Positions 1 to 7,449 of a stretch of 18,931 nucleotides of DNA are shown in pieces. The stretch spans positions 1 through 18,931 of the forward strand of contig QZKK01000259.1 in NCBI GenBank assembly GCA_003599475.1. Direction: 5' to 3'. Position numbers and translations under genes: made by a program. Position 1 is the stretch's first letter; each line of letters starts with the position of its first letter. The notes under the pieces are model-generated. The model was not told where the DNA came from. It saw nothing but the letters and a program-made list of their open reading frames with translations, and ran no database searches. This DNA comes from Desulfobacteraceae bacterium. Its GTDB lineage: Bacteria; Desulfobacterota; Desulfobacteria; Desulfobacterales; SURF-15.

Positions 1-144
1 GTCTTCGTGAGCTTCGATACGGAGCTCAAAAAGATCGTGGCCCCTCTCGGCCGGTCCACCGCACTTCCCATCGGCATGTCGGACGCCCTTGGAATCGGCG
101 ATCCTCATGCCGCAGAACGGCTGGGAATCAAGTATGTCGTTTGA
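1..144 (+). CDS. C-terminal end of a protein, probably the FMN-binding domain of a split glutamate synthase (partial)
   Basis: Frame 1 is open from the first base and stops with TGA at 142-144, giving the last 47 residues of a protein that begins outside the window. The tail contains ELKKIVAPLG, then SDALGIGDPHAAERLGIKYVV. It carries no catalytic motif, so the name rests mainly on context: the next gene supplies the GXGXG and oxidoreductase parts of a glutamate synthase but lacks the FMN-binding catalytic domain, and in split glutamate synthases that domain is normally the gene just upstream. A short helical tail ending in a motif like LGIKYVV would suit the end of such a domain. This is inference; another gene ending here cannot be excluded. 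Confidence 0.45.
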   Translation, partial: VFVSFDTELKKIVAPLGRSTALPIGMSDALGIGDPHAAERLGIKYVV

Positions 145-150
145 GAAATG

Positions 151-247
151 CCTAAAGTGACTAAATTGCCTAAAATGACTAAAATTTGAGTCCTTCTTCA
201 TTCCGGTGCAATTTCAGGCACCTTGAATTTTAGTCATTTTAGTCATT
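151..247. repeat. Tandem and inverted repeat of a TGACTAAAAT word
   Basis: Two near-identical tandem units start at 151 (CCTAAAGTGACTAAATT) and 169 (CCTAAAATGACTAAAATT). The second is mirrored by AATTTTAGTCATTTTA at 226-241, a perfect 16-bp inverted repeat with 171-186. Further pairs (170-242, and G-U-tolerant pairs 187-190 with 222-225) extend the stem. In RNA this would be a hairpin with a loop of about 31 nt in the gap between the two glutamate synthase genes. There is no U-tract at the expected place, so it is not an ordinary intrinsic terminator. Confidence 0.8.
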
Positions 248-283
248 TTCAATTTTCGTCATTTATAAGCGGAGCGTTATCGG

Positions 284-2614
284 ATGGATACCAAACACGA
301 TCATGTCATACCGGGAAAACAGGACGGAGTACGGCTCGACTCCCGTGTATTGGAAGAAAAATTGCAGAAGGCCGTGGCAGACGGTTACCGGGAAATCATG
401 GTGCAGGCCTTCGGACAGCACGGCATCGGCGGCAGGCTCTGGAGAGGCGGAAAAGATACCGTTCATATCCGCATCGAAGGGCATCCCGGCCAGCGTGTGG
501 GTGCGATGGGCTTTCCCAACACCGTCGTCGAGGTCATGAACCCGGCCTCGGATGACCTGGGCTGGCTCAACGCCGGCGCCCACATCATCGTCCATGGGAA
601 CGCAGCCAACGGTACTGCAAACGCCATGTCGCAAGGCAAGATTTATGTTGCGGGAAATATCGGCGCACGCGGCATGACCATGACCAAGCGCAACCCGCGG
701 TTCGATCCGCCGGAGCTCTGGGTGCTCGGCTCCGCCGGGGATTACTTCGGGGAATTCATGGCCGGCGGCATTGCGGTCATCTGCGGTGTGGATCCGCAGA
801 ATCCGAAAGACGTCCTGGGGTATCGTCCTCTGGTCGGAATGGTCGGGGGGAAGGTCTATTTCCGAGGCCCTCACGGCGGCTACAGTCAAAACGATGCAAA
901 ACTCGAACCCATCGGGGAAAAAGACTGGAGCTGGCTGGAGGAAAATCTTAAACTGTTTCTGAAGAGGATCGGCCGCTCCGACCTCCTGATCGAGCTTACC
1001 GATCCGAGCGGCTGGCAGCTTCTGGCCGCCCGGCTGCCGCACGAAAAAGCCGTCCACCAGCGAAAGTCGATGAAATCGTTTCGTGAATCGGTGTGGAACA
1101 GAGAGCTCGGCAAGGGAGGCCTCATCGGCGATCTCACAGAGATCGATCGAAGCCCGATTCCGCTGATTACAACAGGGGCTCTGCGGCGGCATGTACCGGT
1201 CTGGGAAAACCGCAAATACCTGGCCCCCTGTGAAGCCTCCTGCCCGACCGGTATCCCGGTCCATGATCGGTGGCGGCTGATCCGCGAAGGGAGCATCGAC
1301 GAGGCGGCGGATATGGCGCTTTCCTACACTCCGTTTCCCGCCGCCGTATGCGGGTACCTGTGTCCGAACCTGTGCATGCAGGCCTGCACCCGCCGGGCTT
1401 TCGACCTTGCCGCCGTCGATGTGGCCCAGATCGGAAAGGCGAGTCTTCGGGCGGGACTGCCTGCGCTTCCGCCGCTGAGCGGGAAACGGATCGCGGTCGT
1501 GGGCGGCGGGCCTGCCGGTATCTCTGTGGCGTGGCAATTGCGACTTCTGGGACATGAGGCCATCGTCTATGACCTTTCGGACAGGTTGGGGGGGAAAATC
1601 GCTTCGGTCGTTCCGGAGACCCGCATCCCCCGGGAAGTCGTTTCTGCGGAGCTTGCACGAATCCGAAAGGTGATCCCGCAGGTTCACCTTCAGCAGCGCA
1701 TCACCCGGGAAGACATCGGGCGGCTGCGCGAAGACTTCGATTTTCTGGTGATTGCAACCGGGGCCACAAAACCGATGATGCTTCCGATTCCGGGTGAGGA
1801 AAGAACCGTCTCCGCATTCGACTTCCTGGTTCGCGCAAAGACGGGCGGAATCAAACCCGGGAAGAGAGTGGTCGTCATCGGAGCCGGAAATGTGGGCTGC
1901 GATGCGGCAACCGAAGCCCATCGCCTCGGCGCTCAAGAGATCACCCTGATCGATATTCAGGAACCCGCTTCTTTCGGAAAGGAGCGGAATGCCGCCGAAG
2001 CGGCCGGAGCGAAATTCAGGTGGCCCTGCCGCACCCAGGAGGTGACCCCGGAAGGCGTGGTGCTGGCAGGAGGCGAGCTTCTTCCCGCTGACACGGTCAT
2101 CGTCTCCATCGGAGACAAACCGGATCTTTCGTATCTTCCGGAAGAGGTCGCAGTCGAACGGGGGCATGTCGCAGTCGATGGATTCTATCGGACCTCGGTG
2201 CCGGAAATTTTTGCCATCGGGGATGCGGTCCGGCCCGGGCTTCTCACAGATGCCATCGGAGCCGGAAGAAAGGCTGCCCGCGCCGTCGATGAAATACTCA
2301 AGGGCCAAACCCCCGAGGCGGAGCCGAAACAGAGGATCGATATCCGGCGGGTTGCAACCGAATATTTCGACCCGCGGATCACCGCATTCGAGAGTCTGGA
2401 TCAGTGCGGCTCCCAATGCGCCTCCTGCGGCGCCTGCAGGGATTGCGGCGTCTGCGCGGCCGTCTGTCCCGAATCGGCGATCCGCAAATTGGAAAAGGAA
2501 AACGGCAGTTACGAATACGTCGTGGACGAAAACCGCTGCATCGGGTGCGGCTTCTGCGCCGGAGCATGCCCCTGCGGGGTCTGGAACCTGATCGCAAACG
2601 AGCCGATCGAGTAG
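284..2614 (+). CDS. Glutamate synthase fusion subunit: GXGXG domain + GltD-type FAD/NAD(P)H oxidoreductase + ferredoxin domains
   Basis: The protein has 776 aa. Residues 1 to about 250 form the glycine-rich right-handed beta-helix (GXGXG) domain that ends large glutamate synthase subunits. Residues about 300-690 are a GltD-like flavoprotein: an N-terminal Fe-S module (C316, C320, C356, C360, C364, C368), an FAD dinucleotide motif at G407-G409-G412 and an NAD(P)H motif at G533-G535-G538. The C-terminus (about 706-765) adds two ferredoxin clusters, a run of seven cysteines ending in CAAVCP and a clean CxxCxxCxxxCP at C752-C762. It should pass electrons from NAD(P)H, or from ferredoxin, to the FMN subunit that makes glutamate from glutamine and 2-oxoglutarate. 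GGAG at 271-274, 9 nt before ATG, supports this start. The fusion of a GltB end piece with GltD and ferredoxins is a non-canonical layout seen in anaerobes. The exact electron donor is unknown. Confidence 0.9.
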   Translation: MDTKHDHVIPGKQDGVRLDSRVLEEKLQKAVADGYREIMVQAFGQHGIGGRLWRGGKDTVHIRIEGHPGQRVGAMGFPNTVVEVMNPASDDLGWLNAGAHIIVHGNAANGTANAMSQGKIYVAGNIGARGMTMTKRNPRFDPPELWVLGSAGDYFGEFMAGGIAVICGVDPQNPKDVLGYRPLVGMVGGKVYFRGPHGGYSQNDAKLEPIGEKDWSWLEENLKLFLKRIGRSDLLIELTDPSGWQLLAARLPHEKAVHQRKSMKSFRESVWNRELGKGGLIGDLTEIDRSPIPLITTGALRRHVPVWENRKYLAPCEASCPTGIPVHDRWRLIREGSIDEAADMALSYTPFPAAVCGYLCPNLCMQACTRRAFDLAAVDVAQIGKASLRAGLPALPPLSGKRIAVVGGGPAGISVAWQLRLLGHEAIVYDLSDRLGGKIASVVPETRIPREVVSAELARIRKVIPQVHLQQRITREDIGRLREDFDFLVIATGATKPMMLPIPGEERTVSAFDFLVRAKTGGIKPGKRVVVIGAGNVGCDAATEAHRLGAQEITLIDIQEPASFGKERNAAEAAGAKFRWPCRTQEVTPEGVVLAGGELLPADTVIVSIGDKPDLSYLPEEVAVERGHVAVDGFYRTSVPEIFAIGDAVRPGLLTDAIGAGRKAARAVDEILKGQTPEAEPKQRIDIRRVATEYFDPRITAFESLDQCGSQCASCGACRDCGVCAAVCPESAIRKLEKENGSYEYVVDENRCIGCGFCAGACPCGVWNLIANEPIE

Positions 2615-2623
2615 GAACCGGGG

Positions 2624-2664
2624 GATTGGACGGATGAATGGGTGGATGGATGGACGGATGGACG
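2624..2664. repeat. Degenerate GGAT/GGAC tetranucleotide tract
   Basis: The gap after the glutamate synthase gene opens with an almost purely GGAT/GGAC/GAAT-type tract (GGACGGATGAATGGGTGGAT and onward), a degenerate 4-bp tandem repeat. It is free of any coding signal, starts 10 nt after the stop codon and ends where the sequence becomes ordinary at about 2665. Confidence 0.7.
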
Positions 2665-2721
2665 ATTTAACGATTGGGCGAGTTACAATTGGACGCGCTC
2701 CAGAACCCCAATCGGAATTCC

Positions 2722-2749
2722 TGAACACTGAACGCTGAACACTGAACAC
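2722..2749. repeat. Heptanucleotide tandem repeat (TGAACRC)x4
   Basis: Four contiguous 7-bp units, TGAACAC, TGAACGC, TGAACAC and TGAACAC, lie 32 bp before the carA start codon. One transition (A to G in unit 2) is the only variation. The repeat is in the leader of carA, between the repeat tract above and the ribosome-binding region. Confidence 0.9.
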
Positions 2750-2781
2750 TCGAAGTTTCTAACAGGGAAATACCTTCAATT

Positions 2782-3921
2782 ATGGAAGCTCTCTTGGCAC
2801 TCGAAGACGGACGCACCTTCCCCTGCCGGTCGTTTACCGGACGGGGAGAGGCCGGCGGTGAAATCGTGTTCAATACGAGCATGAGCGGCTATCAGGAAGT
2901 CCTGACCGATCCCTCCTATCGGGGGCAGATGGTCGCCATGACCTATCCGCTGATCGGTAATTACGGCATCAATCCCGAAGATGTCGAATCCGATCGGATC
3001 CAGGTCGCTGCATTCCTGGTCCGCGAATATCAAAATTTCCCGAGCAATTACCGCTCCTGCGGACCTCTTGCCGATTACCTGAAAAGCCAGGGGGTGATCG
3101 GCATCGAGGAGCTGGATACCCGCGCGCTGACGCGCCATATCCGTACCGCAGGTGCGATGCGCGCCTTTGTTTCCACCGAAAACAGGGATCCCGATTTTCT
3201 CGTCAAACGGGCCAACGGAATTCCCGATATGACCGGCCAGGATATCGCCAGCAGGGTGAGCGCCGAAACTCCCTATTTCTGGAGAGGCGGCCACCGCTGC
3301 CCCCTCGGAAGAAAACCCGTATTTTCCAAAGAGACCTGGCGGCAGGCCGGAGAGAAACACAGGGTGGTCGCATTCGACTATGGAATCAAATACAACATTC
3401 TACGGTGCCTCGAGCGGATCGGATGCGAGGTCCTGGTGCTGCCGGCATCCACACCGGCGGATGCGGTGAAAGCCCTCTCCCCGGACGGTATTTTCCTGTC
3501 AAACGGCCCGGGGGATCCCGAACCGGTGTCATACGCGGTAAAGACCATCCGGGAGCTTCTGGGATACCGGCCGATTTTCGGGATCTGCCTCGGGATACAG
3601 CTACTCGGCATCGCACTGGGGGGAAAGACCTATAAGCTCCGGTTCGGCCATCGTGGAGCCAATCAACCGGTGAAGCACTATCGGACCGGCCGGGTGGAGA
3701 TCACCTCCCAGAATCACGGGTTCGCCGTGGACATCGAAACATTGGATGCAGACGAAGTCGAAATTACCCATATCAATCTGAACGACAATACGCTGGAGGG
3801 ATTCCGGCATCGCAGGCTCCCGGTTTTTGCCGTGCAGTACCACCCGGAAGCCTCGCCGGGTCCCCACGATGCCCGGTATCTGTTCGATGATTTTTCAAAA
3901 TTGATGGACGATTTTCGCTGA
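2782..3921 (+). CDS. carA: Carbamoyl-phosphate synthase small (glutaminase) subunit
   Basis: The 379-aa protein has the usual length of CarA. The N-terminal CPSase small-chain domain (about 1-150, MEALLALEDGRTFPCRSFTG) is followed by a class I glutamine amidotransferase domain with nucleophile C269 in GICLGIQLLG and the His/Glu pair H354/E356 in QYHPEASPGP, so the triad is intact. It hydrolyses glutamine and channels ammonia to CarB, giving carbamoyl phosphate for pyrimidine and arginine synthesis. The start ATG is preceded by AGGGA at 2764-2768, a rather distant site. The gene lies downstream of glutamate synthase and upstream of carB. Its last codons (TTTCGCTGAACC at 3913-3924, spanning the stop) recur immediately before carB. 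Confidence 0.97.
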   Translation: MEALLALEDGRTFPCRSFTGRGEAGGEIVFNTSMSGYQEVLTDPSYRGQMVAMTYPLIGNYGINPEDVESDRIQVAAFLVREYQNFPSNYRSCGPLADYLKSQGVIGIEELDTRALTRHIRTAGAMRAFVSTENRDPDFLVKRANGIPDMTGQDIASRVSAETPYFWRGGHRCPLGRKPVFSKETWRQAGEKHRVVAFDYGIKYNILRCLERIGCEVLVLPASTPADAVKALSPDGIFLSNGPGDPEPVSYAVKTIRELLGYRPIFGICLGIQLLGIALGGKTYKLRFGHRGANQPVKHYRTGRVEITSQNHGFAVDIETLDADEVEITHINLNDNTLEGFRHRRLPVFAVQYHPEASPGPHDARYLFDDFSKLMDDFR

Positions 3922-4091
3922 ACCCTAACCGTTTCGCCACCAAGACACAAAGGCACAAAGAAGGATGTAGAATTTTAATGCAAGATGTAGGAGGGAAAGA
4001 AGTAGATTGCAGTGACAAATATTATACTTGGCAATTGGAAATTTTCTAGTTTAAGCTTAGTGCCTTAGTGGCTGAACTATTTCGCTGAACC
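3913..4091. repeat. Palindromic intergenic element bracketed by a 12-bp direct repeat
   Basis: TTTCGCTGAACC occurs at 3913-3924 (over the carA stop) and again at 4080-4091 (just before the carB ATG). Between the copies lie imperfect terminal inverted repeats: 3933-3952 (TTCGCCACCAAGACACAAAG) and, on the other strand, 4056-4076 (TTCAGCCACTAAGGCACTAAG when reverse-complemented). The roughly 100-nt centre is AT-rich and has no open reading frame of note. The layout resembles a non-autonomous insertion (MITE-like) with a target duplication. Partial word repetition (GCTGAAC also at 4071-4077) is an alternative source of the direct repeat. Confidence 0.65.
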
Positions 4092-4092
4092 T

Positions 4093-7000
4093 ATGCCCAA
4101 ACGCAAAGACCTTGAAAAAATACTGATCGTCGGCGCAGGCCCGATCATCATCAGCCAGGCATGCGAATTCGATTATTCCGGAACCCAGGCGTGCAAAGCC
4201 CTCAAGGAAGAAGGCTACCGGGTGATACTGGTCAACAGCAACCCGGCAACGATTATGACGGATCCGGAAACGGCCGATCGGACCTATATCGAACCGGTCA
4301 CAGCCGATGCGGTGGCAATGATCATTGAAAGGGAGCGTCCGGACGCCTTGCTGCCCACCCTCGGCGGGCAGACGGGGCTCAACACCGCTATCGAAGTCGC
4401 CCGGGCGGGGGTTCTTGAAAAATTCGGGGTGGAAATGATCGGCGCTTCCGTCGATTCCATCCAAAAGGCCGAAGACCGGGACCGTTTCCGAAAGGCGATG
4501 GAACGGATCGGCCTGCGGATCCCCCGAAGCGGCATCGCCTGCTCCATCGAGGACGCCCGGCGCATCGCCGAAGAAATCGGCTTTCCGATCATCGTGCGCC
4601 CCAGCTACACCCTTGGGGGAACCGGCGGCGGTGTGGCTTACAATCCCGAAGAGCTTTCGGTCATCGCCAGGGGAGGGCTCGACGCCAGTTTGATCCATCA
4701 GATCATGCTGGAGCAGTCGGTCCTCGGCTGGAAGGAGTATGAACTGGAAGTGATGCGGGACCGCAGCGACAACGTGGTCATCGTCTGCTCCATCGAAAAC
4801 CTCGATCCCATGGGCATCCATACCGGAGACAGCATCACGGTGGCCCCCGCCCAGACTTTGAGCGACCGGGAGTACCAGTCGATGCGGGACGCCTCGATTG
4901 CGATCATGCGCGAAATCGGCGTGGATACGGGTGGATCGAACGTCCAGTTCGCCGTAAACCCCAAAAACGGGGAGATGATCGTGGTCGAGATGAACCCGAG
5001 GGTTTCGAGAAGCTCGGCCCTGGCCTCCAAGGCGACCGGGTTCCCCATCGCAAAAATCGCGGCCAAACTGGCCGTCGGCTACACCCTCGATGAAATTCCA
5101 AACGATATCACCGGAGAGACGCTGGCTTCCTTCGAGCCGACGCTGGACTACTGTGTGGTGAAGATTCCAAGGTGGACGTTTGAAAAGTTTCCTGAAACAC
5201 AGGATGTGCTCACCACCTCCATGCGGTCGGTCGGAGAGACGATGTCCATCGGCCGCACCTTCAAGGAAGCGCTCCAAAAGGGGTTGCGGTCGCTTGAAAT
5301 CGGGCGGTTCGGCCTGGGAGCCGACGGAAGGGATCCGAACCCGACGCCGTCGATTCCGGAAATCGAGCAGAAGCTGGCCACTCCAAATTCCCAGAGGATC
5401 TTCTACCTGCGGCATGCGCTGCTGGCGGGAATTTCGATTCCGGCGATCCATGAGGCGACCGCCATCGATCCCTGGTTTCTCGATCAGCTCCGGCAGATCG
5501 TAGACCTCGAAAAGCGCTTGAAGGAGCAGGCAACCGAGATGTCGAAGCCGCTTCTGCGCAAGGCGAAATCGTGGGGGTTTTCGGACCGGCAGCTTGCCCA
5601 TCTGACCGGTTCCGACGAAATCAGCGTCGAAAAAGCGAGAAAGTCTTTGGGCATTCGACCGGTGTATAAACTGGTGGATACCTGCGCTGCGGAGTTCCAG
5701 GCCGCAACCCCTTATTACTACTCCACCTATGAAACCGAAAACGAAGCGCGGGTCTCGGATCGTAAAAAGGTCATGATTCTAGGCGGCGGGCCGAACCGTA
5801 TCGGACAGGGGATCGAATTCGATTACTGCTGCGTGCATGCCTCGTTTGCCCTTCGGGAGCAAGGAATCGAGAGCATCATGGTAAACAGCAACCCCGAGAC
5901 GGTCAGCACCGACTACGACACCTCCGACAAGCTCTATTTCGAACCGCTGACCCGGGAAGACGTTCTTCACATCGTCGAGACCGAAAAGCCGTTCGGCGTC
6001 ATCGTTCAGTTCGGGGGGCAGACACCGCTGAACCTCTCGGTATCCCTGGCAAAGGCGGGCGTTCCGATCCTCGGAACGCAGCCGGAAAGCATCGACCGGG
6101 CGGAAGACCGCAGGCTCTTCCAGCGCATGCTCAAGAAGCTCGGACTCGTGCAGCCGGAAAACGGGACGGCCGTATCCGTAGAAGAGGCGGTCTCTGTTGC
6201 GGAGTCGATCGGATACCCGGTCATCGTGCGCCCCTCCTATGTGCTTGGAGGCCGGGCCATGAAGATCGTATACACCCGGGAGGCTCTTAAAAACTTTACG
6301 CGGCTTGCCATTCTCGCTTCGCCTGAACACCCTGTCCTGATCGATAAATTCCTGGAAGACGCAATCGAAGTGGATGTCGATGCCATATCCGACGGGAAGG
6401 TCACGATCATCGGGGGGATCATGGAGCATATCGAGGCGGCCGGCGTGCACTCGGGAGACTCCGCCTGCGTGCTGCCGCCGCACAGCCTGGATCCGAAAAT
6501 TCTCGACGAGATCATGCATGCCACCCGGGCCATGGCCTTCGAGTTGAATGTCATCGGCCTGATGAATGTCCAGTATGCCGTAAAAAACGGGCGCCTCATC
6601 GTGCTCGAAGTCAATCCGCGCGCATCCCGGACGGTCCCTTTCGTCAGCAAAGCGACCGGTGTCCCGCTGGCAAAGCTGGCCACAAAGGTGATGCTCGGCA
6701 GAACGCTTGAGGAACTGGGGCTTACACATGAAAGAATCCCCGGGCATATCTCCGTAAAAGAGGCGGTTCTTCCGTTCGACCGGTTCCCGGATGTCGACAC
6801 GCTGCTGGGGCCCGAGATGAAATCCACGGGGGAGGTGATGGGCATCGATTCGACATTCGGCCCCGCATACGCGAAAGCGCAGCTTGCAGCCGGGCAGAAG
6901 CTGCCGCAAACCGGAACGGTCTTTATCAGCGTTCAGGACCGGGACAAGGACGGGGTGCTTCCTGTGGCCAGGCAGTTCGATCGAATCGGCTTCAAGATCC

Positions 7001-7329
7001 TGGCCACCCAGGGGACTTCCGATTTCCTCGAATCGCGGGGCATCCCGAACCAGCGCATCCGGAAGGTATCGGGCGGGCGCCCGAACGTCGTCGATGCCAT
7101 CACAAACGGCGAGATCCAGTTTGTCATCAATACCGGAGCCGGCGACGAGCCCCGAAAGGACGGGTACTCCATCCGGCGCTCGGCCATTAAATTCAGCATC
7201 CCTTACGCCACCACCATTGCCGGGGCAATGGCCATGTGCAGGGGGATAACGGCTCTGAAACAGGGCAGGATTACAGTCAAGACGCTGCAGGAGTACCATG
7301 GAATGTCCAATGTAAAATGTCCAATGTAA
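4093..7329 (+). CDS. carB: Carbamoyl-phosphate synthase large subunit
   Basis: The protein has 1078 aa against about 1073 in E. coli. It shows the duplicated architecture: a carboxyphosphate half (residues 1 to about 400) with the ATP-grasp motif [13 protein letters not shown], an oligomerisation region (about 400-550), a carbamoyl-phosphate half starting near residue 557 ([20 protein letters not shown]) with [16 protein letters not shown], and an MGS-like allosteric domain from about residue 942 to the end. It makes carbamoyl phosphate from bicarbonate, ATP and CarA-derived ammonia. The start [18 protein letters not shown] fits the family exactly, yet no Shine-Dalgarno is visible upstream, where the carA-tail duplicate lies. 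The final residues (GMSNVKCPM) come from a 14-bp tandem repeat and look like an acquired tail beyond the normal end at about LQEYH. Confidence 0.97.
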   Translation: MPKRKDLEKILIVGAGPIIISQACEFDYSGTQACKALKEEGYRVILVNSNPATIMTDPETADRTYIEPVTADAVAMIIERERPDALLPTLGGQTGLNTAIEVARAGVLEKFGVEMIGASVDSIQKAEDRDRFRKAMERIGLRIPRSGIACSIEDARRIAEEIGFPIIVRPSYTLGGTGGGVAYNPEELSVIARGGLDASLIHQIMLEQSVLGWKEYELEVMRDRSDNVVIVCSIENLDPMGIHTGDSITVAPAQTLSDREYQSMRDASIAIMREIGVDTGGSNVQFAVNPKNGEMIVVEMNPRVSRSSALASKATGFPIAKIAAKLAVGYTLDEIPNDITGETLASFEPTLDYCVVKIPRWTFEKFPETQDVLTTSMRSVGETMSIGRTFKEALQKGLRSLEIGRFGLGADGRDPNPTPSIPEIEQKLATPNSQRIFYLRHALLAGISIPAIHEATAIDPWFLDQLRQIVDLEKRLKEQATEMSKPLLRKAKSWGFSDRQLAHLTGSDEISVEKARKSLGIRPVYKLVDTCAAEFQAATPYYYSTYETENEARVSDRKKVMILGGGPNRIGQGIEFDYCCVHASFALREQGIESIMVNSNPETVSTDYDTSDKLYFEPLTREDVLHIVETEKPFGVIVQFGGQTPLNLSVSLAKAGVPILGTQPESIDRAEDRRLFQRMLKKLGLVQPENGTAVSVEEAVSVAESIGYPVIVRPSYVLGGRAMKIVYTREALKNFTRLAILASPEHPVLIDKFLEDAIEVDVDAISDGKVTIIGGIMEHIEAAGVHSGDSACVLPPHSLDPKILDEIMHATRAMAFELNVIGLMNVQYAVKNGRLIVLEVNPRASRTVPFVSKATGVPLAKLATKVMLGRTLEELGLTHERIPGHISVKEAVLPFDRFPDVDTLLGPEMKSTGEVMGIDSTFGPAYAKAQLAAGQKLPQTGTVFISVQDRDKDGVLPVARQFDRIGFKILATQGTSDFLESRGIPNQRIRKVSGGRPNVVDAITNGEIQFVINTGAGDEPRKDGYSIRRSAIKFSIPYATTIAGAMAMCRGITALKQGRITVKTLQEYHGMSNVKCPM

Positions 7330-7343
7330 AATGTCCAAGTAAA
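7303..7343. repeat. 14-bp tandem repeat (ATGTCCAATGTAAA)x3 running through the carB stop codon
   Basis: Two exact 14-bp units at 7303-7316 and 7317-7330 are followed by a third lacking one T (7331-7343). The carB stop TAA (7327-7329) lies inside the second unit, so the repeat encodes the last residues of CarB and also starts the intergenic region. Confidence 0.9.
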
Positions 7344-7347
7344 CTCA

Positions 7348-7422
7348 CCACGGGAAGGCACGGAAAACACGGAATCGGGGAAGTTATTTCCTCTTTTTCC
7401 GTGTAGTCTGTGTGTTCCGTGG
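7348..7422. repeat. Imperfect palindrome built from CACGGAA words between carB and purF
   Basis: The left arm 7348-7374 (CCACGGGAAGGCACGG, then AAAACACGGAA) is mirrored by the right arm 7397-7422 (TTCCGTGTAGTCTGTG, then TGTTCCGTGG), with 8 to 10-bp exact blocks at both ends and mismatches in the middle. The loop is about 22 nt. It could fold into a long hairpin in the carB-purF transcript. It is analogous in design to the carA-carB element, but built from a different word. Confidence 0.75.
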
Positions 7423-7449
7423 TTGAATAATGGACTTGAGAGGAATCCC

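Noticed and set aside
263..2749. 828-codon open frame on the minus strand
   Set aside because: It lies entirely antisense to the glutamate synthase gene, whose domains are unmistakable; its translation is low-complexity and matches no fold. G+C-rich codon bias explains it.
2722..2749. CRISPR-like array
   Set aside because: The units are contiguous 7-mers without spacers; this is a tandem microsatellite.
4057..7338. Long minus-strand frames of 514 and 519 codons
   Set aside because: They are mirror images of carB codons without ribosome sites or domain motifs.
7423..7449. TTG start for purF
   Set aside because: It lies at the edge of the palindrome without a ribosome site; ATG 7450 has GAGAGGA and yields a propeptide of normal length.
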